64,000 nucleotides of DNA from an uncultured Lachnospiraceae bacterium (lineage in GTDB: Bacteria > Bacillota > Clostridia > Lachnospirales > Lachnospiraceae). The position numbers were made by a program, and so were the translations under genes. Under the pieces are notes generated by a model, which saw nothing but the letters and a program-made list of their open reading frames with translations, did not search any database and had not been told where the DNA came from. Positions 1-8,494 of this stretch are shown here, piece after piece; positions within the stretch are counted from its first letter, which is position 1; every line of letters begins with the position of its first letter. The stretch covers positions 1-64,000 of the forward strand of contig CANPZL010000005.1 of assembly GCA_947589055.1 (NCBI GenBank), given 5' to 3'.

Positions 1-24
1 TGCTCACAATTCAATCAATAACAG

Positions 25-57
25 AAAAATGGTTCTGGGATGCACATCCCAGAACCA
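25..57 (-). terminator. Rho-independent terminator of the nonulosonic acid operon
   Basis: A perfect 13-bp inverted repeat (30-42 with 45-57) has a 2-base loop. Read on the minus strand it is followed at once by a run of five T. It lies about 130 bases past the stop of the last gene of the minus-strand operon, so it probably ends that transcript. Confidence 0.85.
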
Positions 58-74
58 CTTTGTCGACAGTCTGA

Positions 75-100
75 GGCTGTTTGACTTTCATCAAACAGCC
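75..100. other. Second hairpin between the operon end and its terminator
   Basis: A 10-bp perfect inverted repeat (75-84 with 91-100) with a 6-base loop. No T run follows it on either strand, so on sequence alone it is not a full intrinsic terminator. It may stabilise the mRNA 3' end or assist the stronger hairpin at 25-57. Confidence 0.55.
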
Positions 101-185
101 CATAAATGTACTAACACAATTTAAATTCACAAATCAATACACAGATTATACGATCTAAGAAATCACCACCAAAGTATCCGTCAGA

Positions 186-1928
186 TCAAATACGATATTC
201 CCATACCGATTCCTTATTTTCCGCAACACTTTGTAAGATAAATCCCAATTTTTCATATAAATCGCTAACAATCTTATTCTTAGCTGATGGGATATATCTA
301 CCTATAATTTTTTTTATGTTTCTTTCTTTACACTGCTGCAACAGATAATCAAACATCTTATATTCTCCATCCCGTCTTAAAACCCGACAACTCATCAACC
401 ATAATTCAATATAACATATTCCATCCACAACATTCCCAATCAAAACTGTAACCAAACCATTATCACCAAATTTATCTTTCATTTTTCCTTGAACACAAAT
501 ATATTGCATTGGCTGTTTTGCTCTCTCCACTACCTCCTGTAAATTAAGTCTCATAGTAGTTAAATTAAACTGATTTGTTTTATTTATAAGCTGTGTAATC
601 CTTTCAAGCGCCTCTTCCTTAAAATCCGTAAATTCCCATTCCATTTGTAAAGATGCAAGATATTCATTATAATCCACAAAATTCTTTTCTTCTATTTTTC
701 TTTGTGCATTTTGAATATAATATGTTGTTCTAATCTTATCCTCTTCGGTGAAGGCTATTGCTTCAAACAATCGACATTCTTCCATTTCGCTTATATAATT
801 TTCTACTTTAGACAAATCGGGAATTGTTACTATATCTAAATTCTTTTGAACCTCATCTCGTTCCATTGGATTATCATCCACTAAAACAAAAGAATCTATT
901 CCAAGATTCAATTCTTCTGCCATATGCCATAAATTTTCACTCTTGTTTTCCCAGTTTATTTTAAATGATGCAATATCTTCATCTCTAATGATCATCTCAT
1001 TTTTTCCAAAAGCTGTTTTAGCCACATCTTCGTTATTCTTAGAAATAATTCCTAAGATCATTCCTCCCTTTTTTAGCCGAAGAATATATCTTTGAAATTC
1101 ACTGTATGCTTCTCCTTGTGGAGAATCATTGCCAATCACAATATGATCAACGCCATCATCACCTATAACACCACCCCACAATGTATTATCCAAATCTAAG
1201 GCCAAACATTTTTTATTCATACCACACAATGCAACGACTAATGTAGAAAGATTCTGAGCTACTAAAGGAATTGCCTCTATGCACATAGCATATTTGTATC
1301 TATACCAGTAAGAAGGATTCGCCCATTCCTTTAAACCAAAATAAGCAGATAAATAATTCATATCATTTATATATAAACTATTATTTTCTGTCGTTAACAC
1401 ATTTACATATTCATTTAGTTGGTTAATAAAATAAATCGTACCGGATTTTTCCCATACTTCACTATTTCCAAGTGTTCTATACGGGAGCATTTCAAAGTTA
1501 TTTACAATAATGGGGCAGGCATATTTCTTTGTTAAAGCAGAAACCACTTGAAATATGCGTCCTTTTTCAAAATTTAGCTTTTCCTCAGTTGTTGCTCTAT
1601 CTTCAAATGGTTCCGGCCACTTAAGGATATTTCTACTGGAAGTATGCACATATATGAAGTCATATTCATCTTTACTTACTACTTTACCATAGATTGCATC
1701 TTCATAAAATCTTCCATAGTCACCCTGCACAATTTCCAGTTTAATACCTTTCGAAAGGCAAAACATCTGTAATTGATCTGCAAGCTCTCCAATAGTGGAA
1801 CCGCTTAAAATTAGCATTTTTCTAGAAATAACATTTTTTTCATCTGCCTCTAATTCTTTCATTAACATTCTTCTTTTTCTTATTAATTCCCCTGTCGAAT
1901 ACTTTCGACCCATAAATTGTATTTCCAT
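186..1928 (-). CDS. FkbH-like HAD-IIIC/GNAT fusion protein (glyceryl-ACP type)
   Basis: A 580-residue protein with the FkbH signature DLDNTLWGG at about residues 245-253 (nucleophile and acid Asp245/Asp247) and a later VDDNP loop near 351. A GNAT-like C-terminal domain runs from about 400 to 570. FkbH proteins dephosphorylate 1,3-bisphosphoglycerate and load the glyceryl unit on an acyl carrier protein. A dedicated carrier protein is encoded three genes upstream in this operon, so the same chemistry is likely here, though the substrate is inferred. An AAAGGA ribosome site 8 bases ahead supports the ATG at 1928. It is the last gene of the operon and follows the deacetylase by 2 bases. Confidence 0.85.
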   Translation of the reverse strand: MEIQFMGRKYSTGELIRKRRMLMKELEADEKNVISRKMLILSGSTIGELADQLQMFCLSKGIKLEIVQGDYGRFYEDAIYGKVVSKDEYDFIYVHTSSRNILKWPEPFEDRATTEEKLNFEKGRIFQVVSALTKKYACPIIVNNFEMLPYRTLGNSEVWEKSGTIYFINQLNEYVNVLTTENNSLYINDMNYLSAYFGLKEWANPSYWYRYKYAMCIEAIPLVAQNLSTLVVALCGMNKKCLALDLDNTLWGGVIGDDGVDHIVIGNDSPQGEAYSEFQRYILRLKKGGMILGIISKNNEDVAKTAFGKNEMIIRDEDIASFKINWENKSENLWHMAEELNLGIDSFVLVDDNPMERDEVQKNLDIVTIPDLSKVENYISEMEECRLFEAIAFTEEDKIRTTYYIQNAQRKIEEKNFVDYNEYLASLQMEWEFTDFKEEALERITQLINKTNQFNLTTMRLNLQEVVERAKQPMQYICVQGKMKDKFGDNGLVTVLIGNVVDGICYIELWLMSCRVLRRDGEYKMFDYLLQQCKERNIKKIIGRYIPSAKNKIVSDLYEKLGFILQSVAENKESVWEYRI

Positions 1929-1930
1929 CT

Positions 1931-2875
1931 TTATTTTCCTTTCGATTTTGGCGGATAATCGTTGGTATCAAATCTAGGAATCAACATTGGATCATCCTTA
2001 TCTAAATCTGCCACTCTCGGCTCAGTGGTCACACCTGCCACACAATGAATACTTTTACAATAAGAAAGCAATTTTTCCTGTGTTGCACCATATGGATAAC
2101 AAAATACCCAGTTATTACGGTCAATAACACCTTCAAAGACATCCAATGCAGCATTTATGTCTTTTTTATATTCATCTTCGGTCAATCTGTCAAACCAATA
2201 ATGTTCATAACCATGTAACCCAAAATACATATTATATTTTTTCATGGTTTTAATCTGGCTCATATTCATATATAATTCTGATACAAAAGCAGCTTCATTT
2301 TCTGTAACAAATTCTCTAAAAAGATCAGATACTATTTTGTTTCTTGCTCTTTCGTCTATGGCATTTTGCAACACTCTTTTTACAAAAACCGTATCTGCAT
2401 CATCATATCGGTTGGAAATCGCTAATTCCTCATACAATTCCTCGTCTGATTTAATTGTAAATCCTTCTTTCCTGCATTCAGCCAATTTTATATATAAACG
2501 TTCTTTTATCTTCGCAACTGGTACAGAGGCCAGCAAAAAATGTATCTTATTTACATCCAGTACCTTCCCTTCTTTAATAATCTTGCCCGGCATAGAAAAT
2601 AATGCAGATATTCCTTTATTGGCAAGAATGGGAAATACGTTTGTATAATGATCGATATATCCATCATCAAATGACAGCAGAATCGCATTATCCGGCAGCT
2701 TCTTCCCTAAGTAAAAGGCGTCAAGCACTTCCTGCATTCCAACAAATGTATAATGCTTTTCAAAATATGCAATTTGCTGTCTAAATAATTTTAAATCCAA
2801 TCCTTTTATATTCGGATACCTACTATTTTTTAGATCTCGTACATAGTGATACATCACTACTTCTAGCTTTTTCAT
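1931..2875 (-). CDS. NodB-type polysaccharide deacetylase
   Basis: A 314-residue protein of the carbohydrate esterase 4 (NodB) family. It has SFDDGY as catalytic/metal motif 1 near residue 68 and an HGYEH motif (HxxxH, metal binding) in the middle. These enzymes remove N- or O-acetyl groups from amino sugars. There is no signal peptide or membrane segment, so it probably acts in the cytoplasm on a sugar intermediate or finished glycan rather than on the wall. The start at 2875 is chosen because GGAGGA sits 5 bases upstream. It overlaps the preceding gene by 53 bases, which suggests translational coupling. The exact substrate is unknown. Confidence 0.8.
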   Translation of the reverse strand: MKKLEVVMYHYVRDLKNSRYPNIKGLDLKLFRQQIAYFEKHYTFVGMQEVLDAFYLGKKLPDNAILLSFDDGYIDHYTNVFPILANKGISALFSMPGKIIKEGKVLDVNKIHFLLASVPVAKIKERLYIKLAECRKEGFTIKSDEELYEELAISNRYDDADTVFVKRVLQNAIDERARNKIVSDLFREFVTENEAAFVSELYMNMSQIKTMKKYNMYFGLHGYEHYWFDRLTEDEYKKDINAALDVFEGVIDRNNWVFCYPYGATQEKLLSYCKSIHCVAGVTTEPRVADLDKDDPMLIPRFDTNDYPPKSKGK

Positions 2876-3896
2876 TTGTTTCCTCCATACCATATATAAA
2901 ATTCGGTCTCTCTTGATCCCCATCCGCCTTAAACATTCTAAAATTGTCTAACTGATTAGTAAAAAAATGAATATCTACATTTTTGGGTTCAAAGGGTTCA
3001 AAATAATTGGGTATAATATTGGAATCTTCCTCATTTGATTCCTTCATACCGAGTTCATAGAGCACAGAATCCGCCAATCCAAACTCATATATATCCGTAT
3101 ACTCGCACGCATTCTCTACCATGATCCTATCTAATTCCGCACCACATTTCTGCAGAGCGGTTTCATCCCCAAGAAAATCTACTATCCTAAGCGCTTTCCC
3201 ACCATTTGCTTCTACGATCCGGGCAATCAATACAGCATCTATAGACTCTCTCACCGTTTTGATCGCATATAAACGATATGTATAAGCAATATTATGAAAG
3301 TATTTTCTAATTATGTAATCCTTGTCTTTTAAGGGCACGGCATTTTGAAAGATTTCTTTTTCATATGGAACCATACTCATGAAAGCATGTTCGGATGGAA
3401 TTTCTATCAACTGTGTTCCGGTTGAAAAAACGACATCTGGTATTTTATCATCATTCACTACTGCTATTTTATAGCTGCAATTTCTGTTTAATCTATAAAA
3501 ATGCCGCATCGTTCCGGTTTTATAACCCATAAACTCATATAGCTTCTTTACTTCTTTTCGTATTCCGCAGCAGGCTAACACGTTACAATGCAAATTTTTT
3601 TGTATTGAATTCACCAAATCCATGCCTAGGCTCGGAATTCCGGAAGGAATCACCTTCCACAGAGCCAGCCATACGTCTGGACACTTTTTATGATTTGCAT
3701 AAATGAATCCACAAACTCCATATATCTTGCCTTCCGTTTCATCAATCGCTATCATATAATTCAGTTTATCACCATTTCTATGATAATCGTCAAACAACTT
3801 AGGCCATCGAACAAATATATGATCTTTTTGCCAATTTTCCCGAATAAAGTCTAAAATCAAATTCCTTTCAGAATATTGTGCAAGCCGTATTTTCAT
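2823..3896 (-). CDS. GNAT-like acyltransferase
   Basis: A 357-residue protein. The N-terminal 150 residues look like a GNAT N-acyltransferase: beta-strand-rich, with an AIDETEGKIYGVCGF core and a later Y-x-x-MGY element. The C-terminal half is unassigned and may be a second degenerate GNAT fold. The start at 3896 has a GGAG site 8 bases upstream; a longer reading would run into the carrier protein gene. Its place just after the acyl carrier protein suggests it moves an acyl group from the carrier to an amino sugar. That partner assignment is inferred from context. Confidence 0.6.
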   Translation of the reverse strand: MKIRLAQYSERNLILDFIRENWQKDHIFVRWPKLFDDYHRNGDKLNYMIAIDETEGKIYGVCGFIYANHKKCPDVWLALWKVIPSGIPSLGMDLVNSIQKNLHCNVLACCGIRKEVKKLYEFMGYKTGTMRHFYRLNRNCSYKIAVVNDDKIPDVVFSTGTQLIEIPSEHAFMSMVPYEKEIFQNAVPLKDKDYIIRKYFHNIAYTYRLYAIKTVRESIDAVLIARIVEANGGKALRIVDFLGDETALQKCGAELDRIMVENACEYTDIYEFGLADSVLYELGMKESNEEDSNIIPNYFEPFEPKNVDIHFFTNQLDNFRMFKADGDQERPNFIYGMEETNEKARSSDVSLCTRSKK

Positions 3897-3912
3897 GCTA
3901 TAATCTCCATCT

Positions 3913-4146
3913 CTACCTATTCGTATTTTTTTCAACCGTCTGAACAAAATCTCCAAACGTTCTGATCTTAAAAACATCATCCATATCAATTGAAATATGA
4001 AATGTTTTTTCGATTTCTTCTACAAGCAGCACCTGCGTAAGGGAATCCCAGTCAGGAATATCATCCGGGCTTGTCTCATATGATATTTGCAAATCTTCAT
4101 TTGCAAATATCTCTTTGAAAATTATTTTTAATTTTTCTTCAATCAT
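3913..4146 (-). CDS. Acyl carrier protein
   Basis: A 77-residue acidic helical protein with the DSL phosphopantetheine attachment motif (Asp-Trp-Asp-Ser-Leu, Ser at about residue 35). The length and motif are typical of discrete acyl carrier proteins. Lying in a sugar operon with an FkbH protein and a GNAT-like protein, it is probably a dedicated carrier for a glyceryl or other acyl group that decorates a sugar, rather than the fatty-acid AcpP. Confidence 0.92.
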   Translation of the reverse strand: MIEEKLKIIFKEIFANEDLQISYETSPDDIPDWDSLTQVLLVEEIEKTFHISIDMDDVFKIRTFGDFVQTVEKNTNR

Positions 4147-4166
4147 TTTTTCATACCTTTCGCCTT

Positions 4167-5132
4167 TTAAAATCCATCCTTTAGCTCTATTGACCTAAAA
4201 ATCTTAATATGTTCTTTCTGTTCTTCAATAGTAACTTTTTTTCCATCATTTATCCCATTTAAAAAGGATTCCACCTCTCGATAAAGACCAGGCTTAAAGT
4301 TTCTGTCAATTTCATCATCTAAATCAACTTCATTCATAGCAACTTCATTTTTCTTTTGAATAACCAACTTTTCCATTGGTTTTAAATATAGTCTATGTTG
4401 TCTAGTTAATATCTCAACTCCCCATCTCCCAGGTGCATTCCAATTCGCTTGATATGAAAATAAAGCTCCTTTTTCTGATATACCGGCCCCCGCATAAATT
4501 GCTCCAGTTTTATGCCATGCAACCTTCCCCATTGCATAAGTCGAGATTTCCCTAGGCCATCCTCCTAAAAAGAATGCCAAATCAATCACGTGGGAACTAT
4601 TCATGACTACCCAAGCCTCTTTATATTCCTGATTGTATTTATTTGCATTCTCAGTAATCTTGTCTATCCACTCCGTAAACTCAAAATGAAAGGAAGACAC
4701 ACCTCCGTCTTCTTGAATGATTTCCAGTACTTTTTCAACAGAAGAATAAAACCGTCTGTTATATGCAACATAGACGTTTGCATTCATTCCTTTTGCCTTA
4801 TTTATGATTGTTTCAATTTCATGGGAATATATCCCTGCCGGTTTCTCTACAAGAATATTTTTTATACCACAATCTAACAACTCTATCGTATTACTTATCA
4901 ATGATTCAACACTGGACGCAACAATCGCATACTGAGGCGGATTATCACTCAATAATTTTGTGATGCTTTCTGTATGTACTTTAACTCCAAATGTCTCCTC
5001 AAATTTTCTTGCACTTTGCATACCCCTGCCAATTACCAAAGGTTCAATATGCATAGCCTTCAAAACTTTATAATATTCGCTTCCCATTTTTCCAGGACCT
5101 ATCAAAATAACCCTAGATTGGTTTTTGTTCAT
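4167..5132 (-). CDS. Gfo/Idh/MocA-family oxidoreductase
   Basis: A 321-residue NAD(P)-dependent sugar oxidoreductase. The N-terminal Rossmann motif is GPGKMGSEY and the family EKP motif (VEKPAG) is intact near residue 96. The ATG at 5132 is preferred: AAAGGA lies 9 bases upstream and it begins right before the Rossmann strand. It is one of four members of this family in the operon. The substrate cannot be told from sequence; a nucleotide-sugar or sugar-acid redox step is likely. Confidence 0.85.
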   Translation of the reverse strand: MNKNQSRVILIGPGKMGSEYYKVLKAMHIEPLVIGRGMQSARKFEETFGVKVHTESITKLLSDNPPQYAIVASSVESLISNTIELLDCGIKNILVEKPAGIYSHEIETIINKAKGMNANVYVAYNRRFYSSVEKVLEIIQEDGGVSSFHFEFTEWIDKITENANKYNQEYKEAWVVMNSSHVIDLAFFLGGWPREISTYAMGKVAWHKTGAIYAGAGISEKGALFSYQANWNAPGRWGVEILTRQHRLYLKPMEKLVIQKKNEVAMNEVDLDDEIDRNFKPGLYREVESFLNGINDGKKVTIEEQKEHIKIFRSIELKDGF

Positions 5133-5207
5133 CTCATCACATCCTTTTATCAATCTATAAATCCATTCATATTTTTCAAAATCATAACAAAACATTTAAT
5201 CGTATTG

Positions 5208-6177
5208 CTAAGTAATTGGACATACTCCTTTATCTCCTCCCATTTCCTCGAAAAATTTTATAAATGGTATTAAAAATTGTAAATGTAAGTACTTAGACTT
5301 TGAGAACTCAGTCAGCTTACATGTACCACTACTTAATATATTTTCCATTACTCTTTGTGTCATTTGGCTTTGATATTCTAGTGTAAAGTCTTGTTCTGTA
5401 ATTTTGCCTTCAAATTCTACAATAAGCTTATTTTTAGATTCTAAAATTATATATCTCTTTTTATTAGTAGTTATAATTATATGCTTAGAAATGTCTGTAT
5501 TTGGAATACAACCTATAGTAAAAGTTCTGCATCTTTTACCTTTCCCAATCACATATCCATAACATTCTTTATATCCTACTCTTTTGCTGTCAGAAATCTT
5601 TTTTTCCAACATAACATCCGTTATTACAATACCCCCCCCCATCTTCTACAAAGTTCGGCTTATCTAAATAATCAATCAAATCTAACATATGTATACAATT
5701 ACACCCCAACCCCCATTCTGCACCTGTAATCTGAACATCAAAAAACTCACACTCATCCATATCAGCCTTTAAATCTTGATAAATTTTCATCTCTCTTCTC
5801 GAACAGTTCACATAAGCATTAATTTTCTTTTCTTTCAGTATACTTTCTACCACTTCATAATCTTCTATTTTTTGAAATAATACTTTTTCAAAAATCACAT
5901 TTTTAACTGCAGATATTTTGATTAATTCTTCAAATACTTCTCGCCGTTGCTTTGAAGACAATGATAATATTGCCAAATCGATATTATCCGGAAAATTATC
6001 CATATTTGTTTTAAAAAAAATTTCTTTATTATTAAATCTATTTTCCCATGTAAAATCTTTCAAGGCATATTCATTTACATCCATACAATAAATGTTAAGC
6101 GGCAATTCAGATTCCAATACTGATTGCAAATGTCTTTTTCCTAATTTCCCTAATCCAATTATTGCTATATTGTACAT
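5208..6177 (-). pseudogene. Phase-variable Gfo/Idh oxidoreductase, frameshifted (off) at a G9 tract
   Basis: The first part (6177 down to about 5640) encodes an intact Rossmann domain (IGLGKLGKRH). The family EKP motif is replaced by EKV. At about residue 179 the frame meets nine G on the coding strand and stops 17 codons later at 5590. The rest of the family C-terminal domain continues to 5208 in another frame. Removing one G (to G8) joins both parts into one 322-residue protein, the length of its neighbour. The gene therefore looks switched off in this copy rather than decayed. An AGGAGGAT ribosome site precedes the ATG at 6177. Confidence 0.85.
5632..5640 (-). repeat. Poly-G tract (G9 on the coding strand)
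   Basis: Nine C on the plus strand, in an otherwise A+T-rich gene, at exactly the point where the reading frame breaks. Long G runs are classic slipped-strand sites for phase variation. Confidence 0.9.
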
Positions 6178-6244
6178 TTTATCCTCCTAATATATTTATG
6201 GTAATCTAAGTAATCATCATAATTTACAAAACCAAATTTAATTA

Positions 6245-8482
6245 TTACTGCTGTTCCCCCCCCCCATATTTCGAATGTAAAAAGCTATATGTTGATTCTG
6301 GAACTAATTCCGCAATCTTTTCCCACTCATTTTCTCTTATATATTTTCTTACTAATGAAGCACTTACCGGAACCCCTTTATTTTCAACCCGCGGAATTTC
6401 TATAAAATCAATACCATAATCTGGTAAAATATCAGCCATATTTTTATTATATTGAGCAGTAATTAAATCTAACGGCTCCGCACCTGCAAATCTTTTTTTA
6501 ATCTCCAGCTTTGGCGCAATATATTTGCAAAATATGTGTAAATCTTTTGATGTATCTATTACTATCTCTTTTAAATCTTCTTTCAAAAAATACTCTGGAA
6601 AAGTAATTGATGAAATCATAAATTTACTACTTGTCAAAACAACCACATTTTTGAAATCTTTTACACCATTTATAACCATGGTTAATCTCTCCTGAAATGG
6701 GAAAAAGGACTTGTCCTCCTCTACGACAAACAAATACAATGTTTCCACTTGTTGTGCAGCCTTCTCTACAAGATACCTATGTCCATTAGTAAATGGATTA
6801 CAGTTCATTACTATTGCTCCATTAATAGATTTATTCGGTACCGGTAATTTATAGATATAATTTTCTAGTTCTTGGTAAAACTTCCACTGAATTTTATCCA
6901 TATAGTTGACTTCATAAACCAATTTTTCTTTTTTCACATTAAAATCATCAACCTTGACTTCTATTTGAGCATTTGATTTAACAAAACACTGCTTAAATAT
7001 TTCATCTGTAAATAGTAAATCTCCATTTGCATTTAAATGATCCTTATCTGCAAATATTTCTCCATGTTCATGTGGACGTTGTATAAAACTAAAGTCATGA
7101 TTAATATGAATATTATGCTGTTTTAAAAATGTTTCCAGACCGTTATCACAATCAACAAGAATAATCTTATCTCCCTTTTTCGCATGGATCGTTGACATAT
7201 TTTTTATTAATTTTTGCCAATGTACACCAGGTATTCCACAATTAATTACTTTAAATTTTAAATTTTTTTCATTTATTTTCCTTTGAAGATTGCTGGCTAA
7301 TGTGCTACTGTCTTTTTCATATTTTCCAAATACCCAGCTAGGGCCAATAATATATACAACATTCTCATATGTATCAGGACAATCAGTAGTAACCCTTTTC
7401 CCGTCAAAAACATTTATATATTTAGATTGCAAATCTTGCAATTCAATATGATCACCTTTATTTATAACGTAAACAGGTTGGTTTATTAAAAATTTATTAA
7501 TATTTTCTAACGAATCATCAATACCCACAATCACTTTGCTTATCAGTTCCTCATAATCACGAAATCGTATTCTATAATCGTGAGGAATAATCACATTATC
7601 AAACATAAATTGCTCAGTTTTACTTTTGTTTAAAATATCAGAAACATGTGGATAACGAAAATATTCAAAATTTGCACCTTTTTTTATCCAATTTTGAATC
7701 AAATTCAGCATTTCGTCATAAAGTGTTGCCTTTTCAAATAAAAAGGTTACAATATCCGAAATTACATATATAGTTTTAGTAACACCTATGACCTTTAAAT
7801 TATCAATCAATACATTTTTAATATCAATCGATAGAATGATATTTGCATCTACTTCTTCCCAGTCTTTTAATTGCATTTCCTCCAATCTGTAGCTTCTCTT
7901 TCCTCCCAGTTCAAAATATTGATTATCGACAATATGTTTTACAATAATATTATTTTTAATCAAATCATTATATATTGGCACAATAGACAACGGAGCTCCA
8001 ATCAAATTTACGCACTTAATTTTTTTATCATATAACCACTTTCCAATTGTATATCCATATTGTTGCAATACAGAATACTTATATAACAAATTGTTTTCCT
8101 CTTTTACTTTATCCAATAAATCTCTTTCAATGCAATAAACGACCTGTGCCTTCGAATTTACTACTGGAATTACCATTAATTCTTCGTGCTTTCTAAAAAT
8201 ATCTTTGGCTTTTATTTTTATGCTGTTAATATCATTTGTCTCTGCTATTGCCTCATATTTATTATAAATATAACTTAGATCCGAAACAGTTTTAAAATTC
8301 GAAATTTTGTTGGCATCATAATCTTCAAGCAATTCTTTTCTATAAATGATTCCTCGAAATATGAGATTTTTCCCTTCCCATACAACAACATAGTTTAAAT
8401 TATATTTCATAAAAGCAGCATATAATCTACTAATATTATAATGCTGTCCAATATTTGGCCATTTTCTGTTGATTCTTATCAT
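6245..8482 (-). CDS. Multidomain nucleotidyltransferase (CitC-like C-terminus) of the glycan operon
   Basis: A 745-residue fusion. Residues about 1-125 resemble a pair of CBS-type ligand-binding repeats. Residues about 370-500 contain IIGPSWVFGKY and GIPGVHW blocks that look like a divergent SGNH hydrolase fold. From about 555 there is a cytidylyltransferase-like domain with NPFTNGHRYL, the HIGH-type nucleotide motif also seen in citrate lyase ligase, and near the end VSASLVRKYI. It may activate a sugar or acid by nucleotidyl transfer; the substrate is unknown. The last codons sit in a G10 tract, so the C-terminal tail is frame-dependent. Confidence 0.65.
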   Translation of the reverse strand: MIRINRKWPNIGQHYNISRLYAAFMKYNLNYVVVWEGKNLIFRGIIYRKELLEDYDANKISNFKTVSDLSYIYNKYEAIAETNDINSIKIKAKDIFRKHEELMVIPVVNSKAQVVYCIERDLLDKVKEENNLLYKYSVLQQYGYTIGKWLYDKKIKCVNLIGAPLSIVPIYNDLIKNNIIVKHIVDNQYFELGGKRSYRLEEMQLKDWEEVDANIILSIDIKNVLIDNLKVIGVTKTIYVISDIVTFLFEKATLYDEMLNLIQNWIKKGANFEYFRYPHVSDILNKSKTEQFMFDNVIIPHDYRIRFRDYEELISKVIVGIDDSLENINKFLINQPVYVINKGDHIELQDLQSKYINVFDGKRVTTDCPDTYENVVYIIGPSWVFGKYEKDSSTLASNLQRKINEKNLKFKVINCGIPGVHWQKLIKNMSTIHAKKGDKIILVDCDNGLETFLKQHNIHINHDFSFIQRPHEHGEIFADKDHLNANGDLLFTDEIFKQCFVKSNAQIEVKVDDFNVKKEKLVYEVNYMDKIQWKFYQELENYIYKLPVPNKSINGAIVMNCNPFTNGHRYLVEKAAQQVETLYLFVVEEDKSFFPFQERLTMVINGVKDFKNVVVLTSSKFMISSITFPEYFLKEDLKEIVIDTSKDLHIFCKYIAPKLEIKKRFAGAEPLDLITAQYNKNMADILPDYGIDFIEIPRVENKGVPVSASLVRKYIRENEWEKIAELVPESTYSFLHSKYGGGEQQ
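6256..6265 (-). repeat. Poly-G tract (G10 on the coding strand)
   Basis: Ten C on the plus strand at the 3' end of the 745-residue gene. With ten G the protein ends five codons later, after GGGEQQ. With G8 or G11 the frame stays open for 29 more codons and ends at 6165, inside the start of the next gene. Confidence 0.9.
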
Positions 8483-8494
8483 TTATTTTCCTTC

